The notes under the pieces are model-generated. The model was not told where the DNA came from, did no database searches, and saw nothing but the letters and a program-made list of their open reading frames with translations. Positions 17,229-28,109 of a stretch of 64,000 nucleotides of DNA are shown piece after piece. Position 1 is the stretch's first letter, and the number at the start of each line of letters is the position of its first letter. The stretch covers positions 1 through 64,000 of the forward strand of contig JACKBY010000012.1 in NCBI GenBank assembly GCA_020634335.1, in the 5' to 3' direction. The position numbers and the translations under genes are program-made. Source of the DNA: Promineifilum sp. GTDB lineage: Bacteria > Chloroflexota > Anaerolineae > Promineifilales > Promineifilaceae.

Positions 17229-17370
17229 TGAGTCCTTTCAACCTTGCAACATGAAGGACAAGTTCCCAGGTTGCTTGAAACCTGGCAGTGGGCGACTGAG
17301 CCTGCCAAAATTGGATGTCGAAGCTGCGATCCAGTTCCTCAAGCTTACCGCGGCGCTCTGCGATTTCTGA
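17137..17370 (-). CDS. Small antitoxin-like hypothetical protein
   Basis: 77 aa from the Met of MASEIAERRGKLEEL; GGAG lies only 3 bases upstream, so a start further upstream is possible. The segment FDIQFWQAQSPTARFQATWELVLH and the ending LQRSVENFQRQ recall short proteins encoded next to nucleotidyltransferase-like or PIN genes in cyanobacteria and Chloroflexota, probably antitoxins. No full-length partner is present. I infer a decayed or orphan module; the function is not established. Confidence 0.45.
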   Translation of the reverse strand, partial: SEIAERRGKLEELDRSFDIQFWQAQSPTARFQATWELVLHVARLKGLNVRQLPLQRSVENFQRQQLSNSGDGKLGRQ

Positions 17371-17683
17371 AGCCATGAGCTCCAATTCTACCACAAGTAT
17401 GTGCACATCGTGACTCGATAGGAAAGCACAATATAGACTTAGAATCAATTCAAAAAAACTGATGACTCAAGTCTGTTTCTATCGCTCTGGATGCTGCAAC
17501 ATCGATAACAATAATAATCGTGAGCCAGGGAAATAATCAATTAAATAAAGTCAATCTGCGGGTAGGGTATCGATTTTGGCCGTTTTGCTATTGCCAGCGG
17601 TGGTATAGGTGCTGTCAGAAGAAGCACTCGAACAGCGGCGACAGCCGTGGTACAATCAGGGTCATGCTTGGTAATGAGGGTCA

Positions 17684-17712
17684 TTGACATTAGCCACTTG
17701 AACTGCTATATT
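17684..17712 (+). promoter_or_regulatory. Consensus promoter of the small RNA upstream of alaS
   Basis: TTGACA, 17-base spacer, TATATT: one of the best promoter matches in the window. The predicted start near 17719 coincides with the first base pair of the RNA structure described next. Confidence 0.8.
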
Positions 17713-17718
17713 TTCTAC

Positions 17719-17861
17719 ATGTTGAATTCGTCGTCCAAGCACCTGCCTTTCGCCGCTGCCGCCCAGACATCCAGTCTGGTCGGAGACGTTGCTTGACGCG
17801 CCTACAACAGTAATAGCGAAACGGCAACCGCCAGACTGAGCCTTCGGTCTGGCGGTTTTTT
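17719..17861 (+). ncRNA. Predicted small structured RNA (or alaS leader/attenuator)
   Basis: About 143 nt bounded by a consensus promoter and an intrinsic terminator with no coding frame of note. The ends of its body pair: TGTTG (17720-17724) with CAACA (17805-17809), then 17729-17741 with 17790-17800 (CG-CGTC-AAGCA, two bulges). Inside is a hairpin CCGCCCAGAC/GTCTGGTCGG (17759-17783). The terminator follows. It is not a T-box, since the AGGGTGG-type motif is absent, and it does not show the SRP RNA or tmRNA hallmarks. The long closing helix and asymmetric interior are loosely like 6S RNA. An independent sRNA or an attenuated alaS leader are the two readings. Confidence 0.6.
17826..17861 (+). 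terminator. Intrinsic terminator upstream of alaS
   Basis: An 11-bp perfect stem (AACCGCCAGAC/GTCTGGCGGTT), 10-base loop containing a TTCG, then six T. It ends the small RNA. Its CCAGAC and GTCTGG segments also occur in the internal hairpin of that RNA, so alternative pairing is possible. Confidence 0.9.
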
Positions 17862-17889
17862 GTTTGTGTCGCCGGATTTGACAGGTGTT

Positions 17890-17918
17890 TTGAAATCTAT
17901 CAAGTCTATAAGTTATCT
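17890..17918 (+). promoter_or_regulatory. Possible promoter of alaS
   Basis: TTGAAA, 17-base spacer, TTATCT, located after the terminator and 23 bases before the alaS ATG. A nearby TTGACA (17878-17883) has no -10 at proper distance. If real, alaS is transcribed separately from the small RNA. Confidence 0.35.
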
Positions 17919-17941
17919 GCTAAAATTCGCCCGGAGCAATT

Positions 17942-20641
<2,700 letters not shown>

Positions 20642-20673
20642 CCCTGGCCAGACACAATCTACGGAATGGACGC

Positions 20674-21858
20674 ATGTCGCTGAGCGTACTCCCCATTGAC
20701 CCGGCCGATACCTATCATTCGGTGCGGGATCGTCTGCTGCAGCTTGGTCGTGGGCGCACTGTTCTGGTCATGCCCGAAGGCCGTGTGCCGCTGAGCGGGA
20801 TTGATCTGGTCCTGCTGCGCCGCTTGGCCGACCGCGAACGGCTCGAAGTGGGACTGGTCGCCTCGGACAGGCAGTTTTCGCGTCAGGCGCGGGCGCTCGG
20901 CTTGCCCACTTTCGCCAATCTGACGCTGGCGGAACATTACCGGCCCGGCTGGTGGCGCGCCGGCCGGCGCGCGGAACGGTTGGGCTTCGCGCCCGGCGAG
21001 GATCATCATCCTTGGGATCGCGGCGTTGCTCTGGCGCGGGAATCCCAGTCTGCCGAACGGTGGCGCCTGATCCGTCCCATCGTCCTGTTGGCGGGCGTCG
21101 TCGCACTCGGCCTGCTTGCCATTGCCGGCCTCTACGCCCTGCCCCGGGCCGAGATCACGCTTCGCCCGGCCACGCTTCCGGCCCAGGTGATACTGGATCT
21201 GCTTGCCGATGAAAACCTGAACGCCCCAGCGGATAACGCGCTCCCGGCACGCTCGCTCGAGCACGTGCTGGATTGGGAGGCGACGGGCCTCAACACGACC
21301 GACGCCACGACCGACGCACAACGCATCAAGTCGCAGGCACTTCAGGGCATCGGCGCGAGCGCGGCTGAGTCCCTGACCGCCCGGCTCGATCCGGAGGAAC
21401 TACTTGTGCCCTCTTCAATCCACGTCGAGATCAGTGATGAGATGGTTGAGCGAAGCGGCGACCAAACAACGCTCTGGCTCCGCGTGACGCTGTCCGGCTC
21501 GACAGTGGCCTCGGCCGACGTCGACGCATTGGCCTACAGGGCGTTGAGCGCAGCCCTGCCCACCGCTTATGTGCCCGACCCCGCCACCCTACGGGTACAA
21601 CTGGAGCCGGCCAACGGGGAAGCGCCGGGCCACTTTCAAGTGACCGCCCAGGCCACCGGCCGGACGGCGGTGGACACTCGCACGCTGTCCCAAACGCTGG
21701 CCGGGCGGCAAGCGAACGAGGCCGCCCGCTTTCTATCGACCACGATCCCGCTGGCCGAGCCGCCGGCTTTCGTGGTGCGGCCGGGTTGGTGGTGGGATGT
21801 GTCCGGCGGGAGATTACCCCTGCGCGCCGAACAGATAACGGTCGAGTTGGCCCCCTGA
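20674..21858 (+). CDS. Uncharacterised single-pass membrane protein
   Basis: 394 aa, not recognised with confidence. Residues 1-125 form a soluble Arg-rich domain with alternating hydrophobics (GRTVLVMPEGRVPLSGIDLV) that could be a Rossmann-like fold. One membrane segment (about 130-152, IVLLAGVVALGLLAIAGLYA) is followed by an extracytoplasmic region beginning PRAEITLRPATLPAQVILDL and rich in beta-type sequence. Architecture recalls Chloroflexota and Firmicutes proteins loosely annotated as baseplate-J-like, but I see no firm motif. It starts the envelope block after alaS. Confidence 0.75.
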   Translation: MSLSVLPIDPADTYHSVRDRLLQLGRGRTVLVMPEGRVPLSGIDLVLLRRLADRERLEVGLVASDRQFSRQARALGLPTFANLTLAEHYRPGWWRAGRRAERLGFAPGEDHHPWDRGVALARESQSAERWRLIRPIVLLAGVVALGLLAIAGLYALPRAEITLRPATLPAQVILDLLADENLNAPADNALPARSLEHVLDWEATGLNTTDATTDAQRIKSQALQGIGASAAESLTARLDPEELLVPSSIHVEISDEMVERSGDQTTLWLRVTLSGSTVASADVDALAYRALSAALPTAYVPDPATLRVQLEPANGEAPGHFQVTAQATGRTAVDTRTLSQTLAGRQANEAARFLSTTIPLAEPPAFVVRPGWWWDVSGGRLPLRAEQITVELAP

Positions 21859-21963
21859 GAAGCCGCATAGAACCCGGATTATAGTCCAAGCGTAGGGCAA
21901 CCATTCAGGCTTACCGGGCGTCTTGACACATAATAGAAACGGTTGCAAATCGCGGCCGCTGAC

Positions 21964-22419
21964 ATGATGACTACGATTAAAGACAATCCGGGGCGGGTCA
22001 TGGCACTCGATCTGGGCGAGAAGCGCATCGGGATCGCTATTAGCGATCCCACCCGCACCATTGCCTCGCCCCATTCCGTGCTGAATCGCGCGTCGCGGGC
22101 CGCCGATTTTGCCCACTATGCCCAACTCATCAACGAGCAACGGATCACCTTGCTGGTCATCGGCCTGCCCATCACGCTGGGCGGGCAGGAGGGGCAGCGG
22201 GCCGCGTGGGTGCGCGACTACGCCGACGGCTTGCGCGATCAGATCGACATCCCCATCACATTTTGGGACGAAAGTCTGTCCACGGTCGCGGCAACGGCCG
22301 CGCTGCACGCCCAGGGGCGACGCGGCCGCAAGGTGAAGGAGCGCGTCGACGCCGTGGCAGCGGCGCTCATCTTGCAATCCTATCTGGATGCCCAACCAGA
22401 GGAATCGCCCTATGACTGA
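21964..22419 (+). CDS. ruvX: YqgF/RuvX-type RNase H-fold nuclease (pre-16S rRNA processing or Holliday junction resolvase-like)
   Basis: About 151 aa. Family marks: VMALDLGEKRIGIAISDP with the first catalytic Asp, IGLPITLGGQEG, the FWDESLSTVAA Glu, and KVKERVDAVAAALILQSYL with the last Asp. The two adjacent ATGs before MTTIKD are the likeliest starts. It overlaps mltG by 8 bases; ruvX-mltG adjacency is widespread, often next to alaS as here. Confidence 0.93.
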   Translation: MMTTIKDNPGRVMALDLGEKRIGIAISDPTRTIASPHSVLNRASRAADFAHYAQLINEQRITLLVIGLPITLGGQEGQRAAWVRDYADGLRDQIDIPITFWDESLSTVAATAALHAQGRRGRKVKERVDAVAAALILQSYLDAQPEESPYD

Positions 22420-23596
22420 CGGAGTCGAAGTGCAAAGGGGCTTGTCGCTAGGCTGTATACTGCGCCTGCTGCTGGCGGCCGTCATCCTGGCCGCCGCCGG
22501 GGCGGGTGGTTGGCTGTTCTACCGCACGTGGCTGGGCGAAGGACTGGATCGCAGCGCCGTCAATCCCGCCCTCAGCCAGACACAACGCCTCTACCTGGAA
22601 TACTATCTGACTGAGCACGCCCCGGAATTGGCGCAGCCCGCCGGGAGCGGCGTCGAACCTCAATCGTTCACCATTTCGCCGGGCGAAGGCGCGGCGGCCA
22701 TCGCCGAAAATCTTCGCGCGGCCGGGCTGGTTGCCGATACCGAGTTGTTCCTCAACTACCTGACCTACTACGGGCTGGATGGTGGGCTCGTGACGGGTCA
22801 ATACACGCTCGATCCCCGGCAAACCATCCCACAACTGGCCGAAGCGCTGGGCTCGCGCGGCGCGCGCGCGCTGGAACTCAGCTTTCTGCCCGGCTGGCGC
22901 AGCGAGGAAATGGCAAACTACCTGCGCGTGGTCAGTCCGGCCCAGATTGATGCCGATATCTTTTTGAGTATCGTCCAGAATCCTGTGGCGACCGACCTGG
23001 GCGTTTTCACCTTCCTGTCATCCATTCCCGCCGGCGCGACACTGGAGGGCTACTTGTTTCCCGGCCCCTATCCCATCGAATCGACGACCGACAGCGTGGA
23101 ACTGGTGCGCCTCATGTTGACGGCGTTCGACCGGGAAGTGACGCCAGCTATGCGTCAAGCCTTCGGCGCGCAGGGCCTGACCCTACGCGAGGCGCTTATT
23201 ATCGCCTCCATCATCGAAAAAGAGGCGGCGCTGCCCGAAGAAAAACCACTGATGGCCGCCGTCTTTCTCAATCGTCTGCGGGCGGGAATGCCCTTGCAGG
23301 CTGACCCGACCGTACAATACGCGCTGGGCTACGATGAAGCAACCGGCTCATGGTGGAAATCACCGCTGGACGCGGCCGATCTGGCAATCGAGTCACCCTA
23401 TAACACCTATCAGGTGAGCGGGTTGCCGCCCGGCCCCATCGCCAACCCCGGCCTGGCCTCGCTACAGGCCGTCGCCAATCCCGCGGCCGTCGACTACCTG
23501 TTTTTCGTCCTCGACTGCAACGCCGACATCCCCGGCCAACACCTATTCAGCGTCACCTATGAAGAGCACCTCGATAATGTGGAACGCTGCCGTTAA
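22412..23596 (+). CDS. mltG: Endolytic murein transglycosylase MltG
   Basis: Membrane-bound lytic transglycosylase that cuts nascent glycan strands and sets chain length. 394 aa from MTDGVEVQRG, preceded by GAGG, inside the end of ruvX. One N-terminal membrane segment (about 17-38), a LysM-like domain, then the YceG core: IIASIIEKEAALPEEKPLMA with the catalytic Glu, FLNRLRAGMPLQADPTVQYA, and SPYNTYQVSGLPPGPIANPG. Complete. Confidence 0.95.
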   Translation: MTDGVEVQRGLSLGCILRLLLAAVILAAAGAGGWLFYRTWLGEGLDRSAVNPALSQTQRLYLEYYLTEHAPELAQPAGSGVEPQSFTISPGEGAAAIAENLRAAGLVADTELFLNYLTYYGLDGGLVTGQYTLDPRQTIPQLAEALGSRGARALELSFLPGWRSEEMANYLRVVSPAQIDADIFLSIVQNPVATDLGVFTFLSSIPAGATLEGYLFPGPYPIESTTDSVELVRLMLTAFDREVTPAMRQAFGAQGLTLREALIIASIIEKEAALPEEKPLMAAVFLNRLRAGMPLQADPTVQYALGYDEATGSWWKSPLDAADLAIESPYNTYQVSGLPPGPIANPGLASLQAVANPAAVDYLFFVLDCNADIPGQHLFSVTYEEHLDNVERCR

Positions 23597-24200
23597 GCTG
23601 CTGCTACTGGCGCTGGCGACGCTGGCTGCCGGCTGCGCCTCGGTCGATCCAGTGGTCAAGATCGGCCTGGTTGCCCCGTTTGAGGGCCGCCACCGGGCGA
23701 TTGGCTACGATGCCATTTACAGTGCCCGCCTGGCCGTGCGCGAGATCAATGCCGCCGGGGGAATCGGCGGGTATCGCGTGGCCCTGGTGGCCCTCGATGA
23801 CCGGGCTGACGCGGAGTTGGCCCCGCAGGCCGCGGCGGCCCTGGTCATCGATCCGGGCGTGGTCGCCGTGGTCGGCCATTACGTGACCGGCGTTACCGAG
23901 ATCGCCGCGCCGATCTACGCCGAGGGTGGGTTGACGCTGCTGGCAATGGGCGCGCCGCCCTTCATGCCCACCGATCCCGCCGGACTGCCGCCGGAATTCC
24001 TTGAGGCCTACGCGGCCGTCACCCCCTTCGATGAAGCCGCCGGCCCGTTCGCCGGCCCCACCTACGACGCCTTCGGTTTACTGCGCGCCGCCTTAGCAAA
24101 GGCTGAGGAAAGCACAGGTAGCATCACGCGGAGCTCTGTCCAAGAGGCGCTGGGTGGATTAGAATACCGGGGCATCACGGGCGATGTGACTCAGCCGTGA
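23577..24200 (+). CDS. Short solute-binding-like lipoprotein (Leu/Ile/Val-binding fold, internally deleted)
   Basis: About 207 aa from MWNAAVKLLLL, beginning inside the end of mltG. Lipobox LAAGCAS. The next 110 residues match the N-lobe of branched-chain amino-acid-type binding proteins (VKIGLVAPFEGRHRAIGYDA, AVREINAAGGIGGYRVALVALDD, VVAVVGHYVTG). Then about 150 residues of the usual family sequence are missing; the C-terminal piece YDAFGLLRAALAKAEESTG resumes the normal end. It is about half of family length, so either a minimal lipoprotein with changed function or a deleted gene still in frame. No transporter genes are adjacent. Confidence 0.7.
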   Translation: MWNAAVKLLLLALATLAAGCASVDPVVKIGLVAPFEGRHRAIGYDAIYSARLAVREINAAGGIGGYRVALVALDDRADAELAPQAAAALVIDPGVVAVVGHYVTGVTEIAAPIYAEGGLTLLAMGAPPFMPTDPAGLPPEFLEAYAAVTPFDEAAGPFAGPTYDAFGLLRAALAKAEESTGSITRSSVQEALGGLEYRGITGDVTQP

Positions 24201-24233
24201 TAGGCTGTCCTTAATTATTCCGAGAACCAACTC

Positions 24234-25226
24234 ATGATCATGCGACGAATCCTTGGCCTCATCATACTCCTTACCGGATTGACGCTGCTGACGATCTCGC
24301 TGGCCGGCGCGTATCTGGCTGGTGACGCGCTCGCCGGTCTGGGGGACGGGATCAGTCGGACGTTGGCGACGGCCTCGCAAAGCCTTGATGCGGCCCGCGA
24401 TACGCTGACGTTGGCGCGTGATTCGATCAATGACGTGGACGGCGGGCTGGCGACGGCCGTGTCAGCCACCGCCGGCGCGGCACAAACATTGAGCGACAGC
24501 CGTCCCCTGCTGGACAACGTGGCCGCCGTCACCACCCAAGAGGTACCCGAGGCAGTGGAAGGCATGCAGGCCGCCCTGCCCAACATGATCGAGGTCGCGG
24601 CGGTTATCGACCGCACCCTGACCACGCTGAGTTCGGTCGGCATCGACCGTGAAATCCCTCTCCCCTTCGGCGGTTCCATCCCCTTAAGCTTCGATCTGGG
24701 TATCGACTATAATCCGACAACGTCCTTCGACGAATCCTTGCGCACCTTCGAAACCAGCCTGGTCGGGTTGCCGGAAAGCCTGCGCGGGTTGGAAGACGAT
24801 CTGGCGGCAACAAACACCAATCTGGCCTCTCTCTCCGACGGCCTCCAGGCTACGTCGGACAATCTCGGCAAGATCAATACGCGCATCAGTGAGCTAGACC
24901 CCCTACTGGATCAATACTCGTTGCTGCTCGACCAGACCGATGACCTGTTGATACAGGTGGCATCACAACTGGAACCACGGCTGGCGTTGCTCCGCATCGG
25001 CATCATCGTCTTGCTGATCGCCCTGGCCTTGAGCCAACTCGCGCCCATCTATCTGGGATGGGAATTGCTGACCGGGCGACGCGACCCGCTGACCGAACCA
25101 TCGACGCTCGTCGTCGCCTCGGATCATCCGGCTTCCGTCGTCGTGGTGCGAGCGGAAGACCCGGTTCCGCCGTCCATCGACGCCACGTCAGGAATTCCCG
25201 ACAAAGAGGATCATGCGCAGACTTAA
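24234..25226 (+). CDS. Uncharacterised two-span membrane protein with long helical domain
   Basis: 330 aa. An N-terminal membrane segment (about 5-30), a long extracytoplasmic region with heptad-like Ala/Leu/Asp/Thr pattern (coiled-coil in the manner of methyl-accepting or YhgE-type proteins), and a second membrane segment near 255-280 followed by a short polar tail. No catalytic motif. It overlaps the start of the downstream transglycosylase by 14 bases, so the two are probably co-translated and may act together in the envelope. Confidence 0.75.
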   Translation: MIMRRILGLIILLTGLTLLTISLAGAYLAGDALAGLGDGISRTLATASQSLDAARDTLTLARDSINDVDGGLATAVSATAGAAQTLSDSRPLLDNVAAVTTQEVPEAVEGMQAALPNMIEVAAVIDRTLTTLSSVGIDREIPLPFGGSIPLSFDLGIDYNPTTSFDESLRTFETSLVGLPESLRGLEDDLAATNTNLASLSDGLQATSDNLGKINTRISELDPLLDQYSLLLDQTDDLLIQVASQLEPRLALLRIGIIVLLIALALSQLAPIYLGWELLTGRRDPLTEPSTLVVASDHPASVVVVRAEDPVPPSIDATSGIPDKEDHAQT

Positions 25227-27828
25227 ACTGACGTGGGGGACATTATCGGCCGCGCTCTGCGCCGTCCTCTTGCTGAGCGGTTGCGGCGCTTCCGAAGCGA
25301 CCGATCCGCCCACGGCGCCACAGGCAACGGCTACGACCGCCTCACCCCTGTTGCCGACGCCCACGCTGGCCGTGCCCGCCGAATTCGATCCGCTGCGCCC
25401 GCCCACCCCGATCGTGCAGTCCTCGCCCACGCCGCAACCGGGTTCGCCGTCTGATCTGCCCACGGCCGCGGCGGAGGCTGTCATCGACGCCGCTCCGCCT
25501 GAGAACGAGTCGCAGCCCACGGCAACCGTGGAATTGCCGGCCGGGGCCACGCCCCAGGAGCTGTTACAACTGGGGCGACAAGCCGCGGCCGAAGGCGACC
25601 AAACGACAGCCGGGGCCGCATTCCGCGCCGTGGTGGACAAACCGGGCGAACTGGCGGCCGCGGAGATAGCAGAGGCGCACCTGGGGCTGGCCGTGGCTCT
25701 GTTGTCGACCGCACAACCCGACGCAGCGGCGCTCGAACTGGAGGCTCTCGTCCAGGAGCCGCAACCCATAGCGGACCGTGGCAAGGGTGGGACATTGGTT
25801 GCAGCCGTGCCGGTCGCCGACGTGGCCGCCTTCCATCTGGGCCAGGCGCGCGCCGCGACGGGCGACTACGCCGGAGCCATCGAGGCTTATCACGCTTATC
25901 TGCAAAATAATCCTGACATGGCCGCCTACGTCCAGCCGCGTGTCGCCGATGCTCACGAAGCACTGGGGCAGACCAACGAGGTCATCGCCGCCCTTGAAAG
26001 CGCAGCCGCCGGGCCGGCCCAACGCTTCCAGGTCGTTGCCAACCGGATGCGCCTGGCGACGCTTTATCTGGCGCGCGAGGAATACGCCAACGCCATCGCC
26101 CAGTACGACGCCGTCCACGACATCGCCCGCACCGAAGCCACCAAAGGCCAGATGACTTTCCTGGCCGGACAAGCCGAAATCATGGCCGGGAATCTCGCGG
26201 CCGGTCAGGAGCGTTATCAGGATACCGTCATGAATTACCCGCGCGCCGCCGAGAGCTATCAGGCTCTGGTCGCTCTGGTGGATGCCGGGGTAGATGTAGA
26301 CGAGTATCAGCGGGGCGTTGTGGACTACTACGCCGGGGCCTACCAGCCGGCGGTCGATGCCCTTCTTCGCTACATCACCGGCGCGGCCGGCGACTACAAG
26401 ACCGATGCCCACGCCTTTCTAGCCTGGAGCTACGAAGGACTGGGGAACACCGAGAGCGCTCTGACCGAACTCAATACCCTGGCCGAGCACGATCCGGCTC
26501 GCGCACTTTTCGAGCGCGGCGAGATGCTGCGGCGGGCAGGCCGCCAGACCGACGCCCTGGCTGCCTATGACGAATTCCTCGACGCCTACGGCGATGGCGA
26601 GAATGCGTCGGTCGTCGCCTGGATAGCGGCGACGTTGGCCGACGAAATGAGTCAGGCCGACGCCGCCGAACGGTATGTGTTCGCCGCCGACGCGTTCCCC
26701 TTCGAAGAAAACGCGCCCTCCGCCCTGGCCCGCGCGGCCGACCTGCTGGACACCGCCGGGGAACCGGATCAGGCTTTAGCGTTGCGCCAGCGCTTGGTGG
26801 AACAATACCCGGCTAACGTCTATGGCGCGGAAGCCCTGTTCCGCTTGCTCCAGGCGGCAGATGAGGGAGAGGACTTGCGCGGACTGGATCGGGCTGTGCT
26901 CGTGGAACAGATTTCCATGCTGACGCCCACCAACTATTTTGCCCTGCGCGCCGCCGATTGGGCGGCGGGCGTCGCGCCCTTTAGCGCCGCCGGGCCGATG
27001 ACCCTGCCTGGCGACCCCGACGACGGCCGCCAGGAAGCCGAGTCGTGGTTGCGCGACCGGTTGGCTGGTGAAAGCACGCCCTCACCCGAAGGCAATCTGG
27101 GGGCGCTATCATTGGAGTTGGCCGGCGACCCCCAGCGCATCATCGGCGAAAAACTGTGGCAACTCGGCCTGCTCGAAGAAGCCAAAGCCGAACTGGAGAC
27201 GGTGCGCGAGGCCTACGCCGGGGACGCAGCAGCCAATTATCAGTTGGCGCTCTACTTTAGGGAGTTGGGCCTGTATCGCTCGTCGATCATCTCGGCCACG
27301 GCCCTGTTGCGGCAGGTTGGCGCGACGGTCTTCGATGCCCCGGGCTTTCTCGGCCGGCTGGCCTATCCAGTCTACTACGCTGATCTCATCATGCCCCTGG
27401 CCGAACAGTATGGTTTCGACCCGCGCCTGCAATTCGCTCTGGTGCGCCAGGAGAGCCTGTTCGAGAGCTTCGCCCGATCGGGCGCGGCGGCGCAGGGCCT
27501 AAGCCAGGTGATTCCCGACACAGGGGCCTGGATCGCCCAACGTCTGGCTTGGCCCAATTTCGTCAATGAAGACCTGTACAAACCTTACGTCGGTCTCCAT
27601 TTCGGGGCTTATTACCTGAGCGAGCAGCTACGCAACTTCGACGGCCACGTCCACGCCGCGCTGGCGGCTTACAATGGCGGGCCGGGCAACGCCGCGCGGT
27701 GGTTCGACATCGCTGGGGCCGACCACGACCGTTACGTAGAGGCGGTGGACTTTCCCGAAACGCGCCTGTACATCGAGCGCATCTATGAGGGTTTCAACGT
27801 CTATCGTCACTTGTATGGCCGGCCTTGA
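25213..27828 (+). CDS. Lipoprotein lytic transglycosylase (Slt-type) with TPR-rich N-terminal domain
   Basis: 871 aa. Lipobox LLLSGCGAS, Thr/Pro-rich linker, then tandem TPR/Sel1-like helical repeats (about 110-650) forming a superhelix as in soluble lytic transglycosylase. The C-terminal SLT domain (from about 735) has FALVRQESLFESFARSGA with the catalytic Glu, GLSQVIPDTG, and AALAAYNGGPGNAARW. It would cleave peptidoglycan outside the membrane. GAGG precedes the ATG. With mltG and the LysM-M23 proteins it makes this region rich in wall-remodelling enzymes. Confidence 0.92.
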   Translation: MRRLKLTWGTLSAALCAVLLLSGCGASEATDPPTAPQATATTASPLLPTPTLAVPAEFDPLRPPTPIVQSSPTPQPGSPSDLPTAAAEAVIDAAPPENESQPTATVELPAGATPQELLQLGRQAAAEGDQTTAGAAFRAVVDKPGELAAAEIAEAHLGLAVALLSTAQPDAAALELEALVQEPQPIADRGKGGTLVAAVPVADVAAFHLGQARAATGDYAGAIEAYHAYLQNNPDMAAYVQPRVADAHEALGQTNEVIAALESAAAGPAQRFQVVANRMRLATLYLAREEYANAIAQYDAVHDIARTEATKGQMTFLAGQAEIMAGNLAAGQERYQDTVMNYPRAAESYQALVALVDAGVDVDEYQRGVVDYYAGAYQPAVDALLRYITGAAGDYKTDAHAFLAWSYEGLGNTESALTELNTLAEHDPARALFERGEMLRRAGRQTDALAAYDEFLDAYGDGENASVVAWIAATLADEMSQADAAERYVFAADAFPFEENAPSALARAADLLDTAGEPDQALALRQRLVEQYPANVYGAEALFRLLQAADEGEDLRGLDRAVLVEQISMLTPTNYFALRAADWAAGVAPFSAAGPMTLPGDPDDGRQEAESWLRDRLAGESTPSPEGNLGALSLELAGDPQRIIGEKLWQLGLLEEAKAELETVREAYAGDAAANYQLALYFRELGLYRSSIISATALLRQVGATVFDAPGFLGRLAYPVYYADLIMPLAEQYGFDPRLQFALVRQESLFESFARSGAAAQGLSQVIPDTGAWIAQRLAWPNFVNEDLYKPYVGLHFGAYYLSEQLRNFDGHVHAALAAYNGGPGNAARWFDIAGADHDRYVEAVDFPETRLYIERIYEGFNVYRHLYGRP

Positions 27829-28109
27829 TCGACCTCACGGGTGAGAATCTTTTCATCTTTACCGTTAATCCGCCGTAAGTGGACATGCCGGGGCAGGGGA
27901 TGGTGTATAAACTGGAAATGGAAGAGTTGGTGTGCGTCTTCCCCATCGGCGGCAAGCTGGTCGCCTGTCACCCACTGGCCGCCGACCGGCTCTCCCGATG
28001 GATAGCTGTATTCGCTTGAGCGCGCCCAACAAGAATGATAGCACCCGACTGCTGGTTTTCGACGGCCTAAATTGCGCTAGGGCCATCAGGGTCAACGAGG
28101 AATAGTCCC
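27829..28109. other. Intergenic region between the transglycosylase and propeller-protein genes
   Basis: 281 bases without a convincing gene. A 44-codon + frame at 27885-28019 (MPGQGMVYKLEMEELV...) has plausible codon use but no Shine-Dalgarno and no recognised homology. No terminator or consensus promoter was seen. Confidence 0.3.

Noticed and set aside
17109..17370. Intact toxin-antitoxin module
   Set aside because: Only the antitoxin-like half has a credible length; the partner frame is under 40 codons and overlaps it.
17719..17861. SRP RNA or tmRNA
   Set aside because: The SRP GGAAG...GCAGCCA-type tetraloop region and the tmRNA Ala-acceptor and tag frame are not present.
17700..17941. 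T-box riboswitch for alaS
   Set aside because: A leader, terminator and aminoacyl-tRNA synthetase suggested it, but the conserved T-box AGGGTGG...GCG antiterminator sequence is absent.
25188..27500. Several + and - frames overlapping the transglycosylase gene
   Set aside because: All lack ribosome sites and domains; the 871-codon frame has lipobox, TPR and complete SLT motifs.
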